This document shows, piece by piece, positions 49,501 to 53,935 of a DNA stretch of 53,935 nt; within the stretch, counting starts at the first letter, position 1; every line of letters begins with the position of its first letter. The notes under the pieces are model-generated. The model saw only the letters and a list, made by a program, of their open reading frames with translations. It made no database searches and was not told the origin of the DNA. This DNA comes from an uncultured Bacteroidales bacterium. Lineage in GTDB: Bacteria; Bacteroidota; Bacteroidia; Bacteroidales; Paludibacteraceae. Where the stretch lies: NCBI GenBank assembly GCA_946404495.1, contig CAMJDT010000009.1, positions 1 to 53,935 on the forward strand, read 5' to 3'. The translations under genes were made by a program, and so were the position numbers.

Positions 49501-52445
49501 CCGGCTTTATTCAAAACTTGCAGATTACGCGCAAGAAGGAAATTACGGCTGAACCGAATTCGTTGGCCTTTGGCGATGCAACGCATCCGCTGCAAGAGCC
49601 GCAAGAGTTAACAATCTCATATTCCTCGATAGGAACGTGCCAGGTGCAGAGTGGAAGTATTGCTGTTTCCTCTACTAACCCGGCATTCTATGTGGACGCG
49701 GATGAGATTACCCAAAATGTCAGCATAGACCAGTTTGGTGAATATACTATCCGCGTGCGTTGCAACGATGTGAACCAAAGCGGTACATTGACCTTTACTG
49801 CTTCTGATGGTACGACTCTGGATGTGCCTGTTTCGTCCGCAACGCCGGAAATTACGACTGCTGCCAACACTATCTTCCAAACCGGTACGGAGCATGCTTC
49901 CGAACCTGATACGCGCTATCGTACGGCGGAAACCTTCGACTTCAGTCATTGCTTCGTATCCGGCACTCCGCTATTCGACACCTTATATATATATGGTGTC
50001 ACAGAGTCTGCTGCCAATCCACGTACTTGGGTAATGGATGCGAATAAAGGCTACGTCGTTCCGACGATTGACATTGCAAACAACAATGTGCATACACCTT
50101 GCTTCGTCTACAAGGCGAGCGGCAATAAGTACGTCTATGAGCGTACCTTCAATGCTACGACTCAGTCTTTGAATATCGCTGCTCCCGGTAAGAAACTTGG
50201 CTTTATCGGCTACTTGCCTGCCAGCCTTTCCACTACCAATGCGCCGATCCGCCTGACGGGTTCGGACAACGAGACGACAGACATCTATTTCGATAACGTT
50301 GAGGCATGGACTAATTCCAATGCACTCTATATCAACTCTACAGCAACCGCTGATCCGTATACCGTTACGCTTCATGCGCGCGGAGCGAATAGCCTGACTG
50401 CCAGTGCAGCTGCGGTGCGCTTCTCGTCCAATCCTACCGCACTCCGGATTGAAGATACATGGGTTGCCAATGATGTCCCTGTTTCCGGTGCACTGTCACT
50501 CATTCCTGCCAACGCCTTACCCTCTATCGACCTGGGTAGCGAGAACGGTAGTGTCATCATCAATGGTACGCAACTCACCCTCAGGAATGCGGCGTATATT
50601 GATATGGCAATCGCATATATGCAAGACTATACACCGATGTGGAACGGCTCTGTACGTATCAACGATGGTACTATCCTCGGTGCTGCGGCTCTTGGTATGC
50701 CCTATAACACGATTATTGAAGGTGGTACATTCAACGATGGTACAGTGAAGGCTTTCAATCGCAAACGCAAATTCGTTCGTCCGCTGAACCTTGCAGGCGA
50801 AATGTTGGCTCCTACCACTATGGCATATGAAGATCTGCCGGCATTATACGGAAAGAGTCATCTGACGCAAGACGGCAATGCTAAAGTTCATCCGATGCTT
50901 AAAGATGAATCTATTTGTGTATTCACCAATGCAGCCCAAGATAATCAATCCATTACGCCAAGTAACTGGAATATCTTCCCGGAAGGTACGCCTGATGCTA
51001 TCGTCAATGATAATATGATCATCCCGAAGGGAGCTGAACTCTTGCTCAATAGTCTTACTATCGCCGAAAACAAAACCGTCACCATCAGTAAGGATGCCAA
51101 ACTCATTATTGACTACGGCGATTCCTTCGATCGCGAGCATTATGGTAATATCTGCGTCAAGGACGGCGGACAACTTGTGCTCCGCAATCGCGGCAGCCTT
51201 TCAGTCCAGGATTGCTATCTGGAGGCATCGTTGGGTAATAAGGACGTTACTGCCAGCTCCGGCCAGATTAGCAACCCGGGTATGCTCGACATGCGCGGTG
51301 ACGCTTACTTCGACCTCGTTCTGGATCCCGTCGAGTGCTCCTATGGTTGGTATGACTTTACCGTTCCGTTCCCCGTGGACAATAGAACAGGCATTAGCCG
51401 TTTCCAAGATAACGAATGGAAGAATGACCTCCGCACGGAGCAACACTATGCAATCATGACTTATCACGAGGAGATTCGTGCAAACGATCAGTACGGATGG
51501 AAGAAATACTACGGAGTAATGCAACCTGGCAAGTGCTATTCTATAACGGTTAATCACGAAGCTCCTCTATATCGTTTCCGAAAAGTTTCAGATGCATCTT
51601 TTGTGAATGCTGCATCTGTGGCAATGACCTCCACGGATAGTGGAACAGGCGGAGAAGATAATATCGGTTGGAACTGTATAGGTAACGGTACACTAACTCA
51701 TGCAAGTTTTACAGCTGATCACATCGCGAAAGTTCAGGTGTATGATCATGCATCCAATTCATACTCAGTATTAGAAGGCTATGATCGTGAAGTCCTGCCT
51801 GTTGGAACAGCTATCTTTGTGCAAGTAACAGCAGCTACATCTATGATCTTCACGGAGGACGGTAGCAATTTGTATTCTGCCCCGACACGTACAATAGGTC
51901 GCACTTTGTCAGAGTATCTGCTCAAATTTGGTCTTGAAGGCGATGCTACCAATACGGATCGTCTTTATCTGTCGGCTTCTGAAGATGCATTGAGTACCTA
52001 TCAGAGAGGTCACGACCTCGCTAAGTTTGGTGTTTCGACCGTTGTTCCTCAGATTTGGGCAGACGCGTACGGACAGAAACTCTGCGATGTAGAGGCTCCG
52101 CTCGTAGCGGATCAAGCGATTATACCTATCTCGCTCTATGCTTCTCAGACCGGCACCTATACGCTTGATGTCGTTCGCGGACCGCAAGATGCTTCGCTCT
52201 ACCTGATGTACAACGGAGCTGTTATCTGGAACCTCTCTCAGAGTGCATATACCTTCGACCTCACGCGTGGAACCAACTCCGCTTACTCGCTCCTCCTGAC
52301 GGCTGAGGCTCCGGCGATCTCTACAGGTACGGATGCTATATCGGGTGAGGAGATGCCGCAAGTGGAGAAGATCCTCCTCAACGGACAGCTTTATATCCTC
52401 CGTGACGGACAAATGTACGATGCTACGGGTAAAAAAGTAAAATAA
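46587..52445 (+). CDS. Giant secreted multidomain surface protein
   Basis: A 1952-residue secreted protein. Long signal peptide (charged N-terminus, hydrophobic LLPLLLVAFTLFGV, cleavage near AWG-Q). A Tyr/Thr-rich region (60-210) is followed by an ASPM/Hydin-like domain (SKSFGSVTWGTTSNAQTVNF to TATVTLSGTGI), several Ig/MBG-like domains (NQTIQNFSTTA, KVTPVVTWPTIATDLKYNE, KADQTLTWNL, KATPELVWNIG), another ASPM-like region near 1000, a beta-helix-like middle (INGTQLTLRNAAYIDMAIAY) and a C-terminal part with the tail ILLNGQLYILRDGQMYDATG. The nucleotides for the first 200 residues are visibly more AT-rich than the rest, hinting at mosaic origin. Adhesin-like; substrate unknown. Export, possibly by type IX secretion, is inferred. 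Confidence 0.82.
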   Translation: MKKNYSVNTTNSGNHFGTPSRLSSLLPLLLVAFTLFGVNESAWGQTYDNGTWYSLYDMNEYKRSTAIGGEIHTYGNVFIPNNGTFSLESKLPGNNQNSSIVSTSSADPKSYDYGVSNYTLKVGGVSSAVSQNISIKTDKNHYTTGIIFKVDWYYYTYTYTYNYQTISGDGISQTTSSVAVDYEYTLGNTLRDVYIKNVKVPMAKHIRLVKDGEANGATSISKSFGSVTWGTTSNAQTVNFRSFLTDNNITVELTSGDAEVWRLGTSSNKTGKITNSKDGYTYAIGANKFAYNGTGACNASDASVKGMASGYDFVVYFCPKAATSYSGTITISDGTSTATVTLSGTGIKRNQTIQNFSTTAKTHWTSDAIPAFAAYTTDNTSGEANDLLITYTTSDNQIATVADNGAVTIKKGGNNNDTQVTLRATQAGNDWYNSTYKEVTYTINKVTPVVTWPTIATDLKYNEECAVGDKVSQHWSGGSAKDDKQNPNLTVAGSFTCDDALVPAKNTTGYTAYFTPTNGDWYNSTNMKIYGTVEKADQTLTWNLDESEEYTDGTTFDASATSEMTITYYIDAEHSDIHEGETIADIAEVNENILTVRMANRTITVCAYQAGDDNWMRSDTVCKTFRTCGTKPNNWDDVVAQRITYGQPLAEAKLTGDVKLVTPSNTTVIAGKLTWEDTTIVPKAGHHKEYKVIFTPNNRNQFGSVTFPVAVDVDKATPELVWNIGDVLRGDSKYTNFVVSTNTDPEAVLTISTTGQLSVTGNVLTTNNVSEDATGRITVSLGATTNYNALSQTAVKNVTIKPRVNICLPVTVTDQTLDMIVNSKETYAWYSSSGEINSTYRVALTNFDVRYTQVVGIGLGSWQDGLTGVSWNKIKNLIKGEGEFEWEPKYIDLSFTGVPDSIKFSTALQSVSFDLLGWHTVNPTADTWLVFESVDGNFGSTPIATQDGATSFNVQLQPTTRYVRIEYRGNFTGFIQNLQITRKKEITAEPNSLAFGDATHPLQEPQELTISYSSIGTCQVQSGSIAVSSTNPAFYVDADEITQNVSIDQFGEYTIRVRCNDVNQSGTLTFTASDGTTLDVPVSSATPEITTAANTIFQTGTEHASEPDTRYRTAETFDFSHCFVSGTPLFDTLYIYGVTESAANPRTWVMDANKGYVVPTIDIANNNVHTPCFVYKASGNKYVYERTFNATTQSLNIAAPGKKLGFIGYLPASLSTTNAPIRLTGSDNETTDIYFDNVEAWTNSNALYINSTATADPYTVTLHARGANSLTASAAAVRFSSNPTALRIEDTWVANDVPVSGALSLIPANALPSIDLGSENGSVIINGTQLTLRNAAYIDMAIAYMQDYTPMWNGSVRINDGTILGAAALGMPYNTIIEGGTFNDGTVKAFNRKRKFVRPLNLAGEMLAPTTMAYEDLPALYGKSHLTQDGNAKVHPMLKDESICVFTNAAQDNQSITPSNWNIFPEGTPDAIVNDNMIIPKGAELLLNSLTIAENKTVTISKDAKLIIDYGDSFDREHYGNICVKDGGQLVLRNRGSLSVQDCYLEASLGNKDVTASSGQISNPGMLDMRGDAYFDLVLDPVECSYGWYDFTVPFPVDNRTGISRFQDNEWKNDLRTEQHYAIMTYHEEIRANDQYGWKKYYGVMQPGKCYSITVNHEAPLYRFRKVSDASFVNAASVAMTSTDSGTGGEDNIGWNCIGNGTLTHASFTADHIAKVQVYDHASNSYSVLEGYDREVLPVGTAIFVQVTAATSMIFTEDGSNLYSAPTRTIGRTLSEYLLKFGLEGDATNTDRLYLSASEDALSTYQRGHDLAKFGVSTVVPQIWADAYGQKLCDVEAPLVADQAIIPISLYASQTGTYTLDVVRGPQDASLYLMYNGAVIWNLSQSAYTFDLTRGTNSAYSLLLTAEAPAISTGTDAISGEEMPQVEKILLNGQLYILRDGQMYDATGKKVK

Positions 52446-52446
52446 A

Positions 52447-52478
52447 TTTGCACAGTTCAAAAATTTGTTGTACCTTTG
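52447..52478 (+). promoter_or_regulatory. Promoter of the 50-residue peptide gene
   Basis: TTTG, 20 nt, TACCTTTG, beginning one base after the stop codon of the giant gene. Almost a copy of the BRO-gene promoter (45463-45494). Confidence 0.84.
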
Positions 52479-52513
52479 CACGCTTTTTTGAGCGACCAAT
52501 AGTTTAAAAGCAA

Positions 52514-52666
52514 ATGATGACGAATAAACTGACATATATTAGTCCTGAGACTACGCTCTTTAACCTACAGGGCGAAGGTTTGATGATTGATCTTGCTGCA
52601 ACTCCAACTCATGGAGCGCCTGCACGTGTAGTACCATCTGCCCCGTCTCACATCTTATATCTATAA
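52514..52666 (+). CDS. Short peptide of 50 residues following a surface protein
   Basis: ORF beginning MMTNKLTYISPETTLFNLQG and ending HILYL, with its own promoter and a 35-nt leader. The opening K-x-x-Y-I-S-P-E-T, then a hydrophobic stretch and EGLMI, resembles short Bacteroidales peptides (pattern KxYxxPExxxxxxxxxGxL) that I recall near surface or secretion genes and whose function is unknown. There is no signal peptide; the C-terminal half is small and Pro/Ala/Ser-rich, reminiscent of a precursor peptide, but no modifying enzyme is nearby. The second ATG, one codon later, may be the start. Confidence 0.65.
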   Translation: MMTNKLTYISPETTLFNLQGEGLMIDLAATPTHGAPARVVPSAPSHILYL

Positions 52667-52836
52667 TGTACCCGCACGTGTGCGCCCGCGCTCACACTCG
52701 CACCCGCGAACCCGCGCCTCTCGCGTATACCCCGCGTCGCACACGCATATACTTACCGCATCCTCGGCTGCTGCTCAGCACCGGGGATGTCGTTTTTCGT
52801 ATTACCGTCCGTTTTGCATTTCGCGCGCATCGTCAT

Positions 52837-52917
52837 CTCGAAAATCACTCGATATCTCGAGACCTCGCTATCTCGTGATCTCAAGAAATCACTCGCTATC
52901 CCGTCATCCCGAGTCTC
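52837..52917. repeat. 8-bp CTCGNNAT tandem array
   Basis: Octamers CTCGATAT, CTCGAGAC, CTCGCTAT, CTCGTGAT, CTCGCTAT, CCCGTCAT. Related to 45191-45352; the two arrays bracket the BRO gene, the 1952-aa gene and the peptide gene. Confidence 0.8.
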
Positions 52918-53181
52918 AATTTTTTGCATGAGATTCTTGAGACTCTTGAGACACTTCCTTGTAATCCCTTCTATTTGCAGGCTATCCGACTATCTCAACT
53001 GTCTCAACTGTCTCATGCAAATTTTTGCACTGAGAAATAATCGTTCTCATTTATGAGATAAGAATTTTGAGAAATGTGAGAATTCTTAGAAATTATCGTG
53101 CCCTTGTGGCTAAGAATTTCGATAAATTTTCGCCTGACACTTTTGGCACTTTTGCACTTTCTCCCTCCTCCTACCACCATC

Positions 53182-53225
53182 TTGTATTGTACTTGTATCG
53201 TGCTTGTATCCTACTTGTACTGTAG
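53182..53225. repeat. 11-bp tandem repeat, four copies
   Basis: TTGTATTGTAC, TTGTATCGTGC, TTGTATCCTAC, TTGTACTGTAG. Confidence 0.85.
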
Positions 53226-53261
53226 CTTGGTCCCTTTCACTCGGCACTTTCCGCCCCACAA

Positions 53262-53297
53262 TTCTCACTTTTCTCACTTTTCTCACTTTTCTCATGC
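53262..53297. repeat. 9-bp tandem repeat, four copies
   Basis: TTCTCACTT three times and TTCTCATGC, running directly into the CTCATGCAAATTTTTGC element. Confidence 0.85.
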
Positions 53298-53326
53298 AAA
53301 TTTTTGCTTTGCACTACCCCCGGGGT

Positions 53327-53352
53327 CCCCAAAAATCTGCTGATTTTTGGGG
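53327..53352. other. Perfect 11-bp hairpin
   Basis: CCCCAAAAATC / GATTTTTGGGG with loop TGCT. No T tract follows on either strand, so it is not a typical intrinsic terminator. Its role is unknown. Confidence 0.7.
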
Positions 53353-53591
53353 AGAGCAAAGGCATAGGTCGCCAGTCAATTAAGCATAGCGGTATTGACC
53401 ATTGCGAACCTATTGCCGAATGCGACCTGTACTCCAAAGTGCAAATAGTGCAAAAAGTGCAATGCATTTTTTTTGCACTATCCCCCATCCGAACCGCCTC
53501 AAACGTTATAGATTCCTTGTAGATTACTTATACATTGTTTATATATTCCTTATACATCCTCGAGCCATCTCCGAGCCAATTACGAGACTTT

Positions 53592-53651
53592 TGTAGTGTA
53601 CCCCGTTTTTTGGACACTATAATTATCTTATTTATGAGGAAGAAAGTGCCC
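53592..53651 (+). mobile_element. Possible end of an IS3-family element (remnant)
   Basis: TGTAGTGTACCCC, six T, then GGACACT resembles the terminal inverted repeat of IS3-family (IS150-type) elements. A start codon at 53634 with MRKKVPLEVKMEA resembles the first residues of an OrfA, but the frame then follows the antisense of the hipA-like gene, so no transposase is present. Only one end is visible. Confidence 0.4.
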
Positions 53652-53935
53652 TTAGAGGTAAAAATGGAAGCGTTCCATCTCCGCGGGACGGATACCACAC
53701 TGATGTGCTATCGTTTGTCGGCTTTTCATGCCGGTTTGAATCTCGTCAATAATCCTTTGTGCTAATTCTGTCGTTAACATATAATCTCCGGAAGCTGCTA
53801 ATAGAATGTCAAGCGAAGCATCATTGCTGTCTCGTGAAATCAGCAGACTCTGTGAACGGATGTTAGATGGGTTGATGTCGTAAGCGGGCGACCAAATCCA
53901 GCCTTGATCCGTGAGCAGAAAGCCGTGATTTCGGA
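53652..53935 (-). CDS. HipA-like kinase, C-terminal end (gene continues beyond window)
   Basis: The last 93 codons of a gene read from the window end. NHGFLLTDQGWIWSPAYDIN matches the HipA C-terminal kinase core (catalytic-loop Asn, then the Asp that binds metal in the DIN segment), followed by SLLISRDSNDASLDILLAAS and a helical end ERFHFYL. HipA proteins are Ser/Thr kinases that act as toxins of type II toxin-antitoxin pairs and can induce dormancy. The antitoxin and N-terminus are outside the window. The stop codon lies in the presumed IS end, so the last residues may have been altered by an insertion. Confidence 0.8.
   Translation of the reverse strand, partial: RNHGFLLTDQGWIWSPAYDINPSNIRSQSLLISRDSNDASLDILLAASGDYMLTTELAQRIIDEIQTGMKSRQTIAHQCGIRPAEMERFHFYL

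Larger units (their letters stand above)
52667..53591. other. Repeat-rich DNA without recognisable genes
   Basis: About 0.9 kb in which no open frame looks like a protein. It holds a GC-rich start with GCGCG/CACACG strings, a CTCGANNN array (52837-52917), CTCATGCAAATTTTTGC twice (53012-53028, 53291-53307) with an inverted partial copy (52921-52932), an 11-bp repeat (53182-53225), a 9-bp repeat (53262-53297) and a perfect hairpin (53327-53352). Confidence 0.7.

Noticed and set aside
52666..52931. Overlapping plus-strand frames of 70-89 codons in the region after the peptide gene
   Set aside because: Arg/His-rich translations of GC-rich and CTCGANNN repeats without recognisable protein features.
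53327..53352. Hairpin as intrinsic terminator
   Set aside because: Neither strand has a T tract after the stem, and no gene ends next to it.
53634..53765. Transposase ORF behind the IS-like end
   Set aside because: Only the first dozen residues resemble an OrfA; the remainder is the antisense of the hipA-like gene.

Overview
The window looks like a chromosome segment of a Bacteroidales (Bacteroidota) bacterium of moderate GC content. Fourteen promoters of the Bacteroidetes type (TTTG, then 20 nt, then TAnnTTTG) can be read directly, Shine-Dalgarno signals are not obvious, and gene content and order are typical of the phylum: OmpH/OmpH/BamA/UppS/DUF6089, SecG/LptE/sigma-54 activator, TonB with a Pro-rich linker, WYL regulator, PCMD and DUF3467 proteins, and giant surface proteins with a shared C-terminal tail. 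I see no rRNA, tRNA or CRISPR.

Layout. 1-0.4 kb: rpsO. 0.6-9.4 kb (minus): a compact envelope operon read from one visible promoter, DUF6089 barrel - uppS - bamA - two OmpH/Skp chaperones - a 44-residue protein - MFS carrier - murF - coiled-coil membrane protein. 9.5-13.4 kb (minus): tonB - recG - WYL regulator. 13.6-17.7 kb: a small surface-glycan group (flippase, rhamnosyltransferase-like protein, GT4 glycosyltransferase, FemAB/GNAT-like protein) with aroC. 18.7-26.7 kb (plus): an unusual operon starting from a promoter that overlaps the aroC promoter: an SGNH hydrolase homologue without its catalytic triad, a PCMD protein, a membrane GT2, DUF3467, a nucleoside phosphorylase, a dipeptidyl-peptidase III lipoprotein without its zinc ligands, and an EPSP synthase (AroA) fused to a shortened GT2 domain. 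26.8-29.0 kb (minus): secG, lptE, sigma-54 activator. 29.5-34.6 kb (plus): holA, a TIR-transmembrane protein, a periplasmic TPR protein, folC. 34.6-40.1 kb (minus): small barrel protein, metal-chelate/cobalamin binding lipoprotein, dnaE. 40.3-52.7 kb (plus): accessory block with two giant secreted proteins (1367 and 1952 aa), a four-helix/zinc-ribbon protein, a BRO-type gene bracketed by 61-bp direct repeats, and a 50-residue peptide gene. 52.7-53.6 kb: repeat-rich DNA without a recognisable gene, then a possible IS3-family end and the 3' end of a hipA-like gene that runs out of the window.

Two features stand out. First, the 18.7-26.7 kb operon carries two homologues of enzymes whose catalytic residues are replaced although the remaining fold is well kept, plus an AroA-glycosyltransferase fusion. 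Second, many gene junctions carry short tandem repeats of period 7, 8, 9, 11 or 22 bp. They touch stop codons, cover start codons (several genes start with GTG inside or beside them), and similar sequence lies in frame inside murF and folC. The TIR/TPR gene pair is a further candidate signalling or defence module. All functions are inferred from sequence reading; no database search was run.
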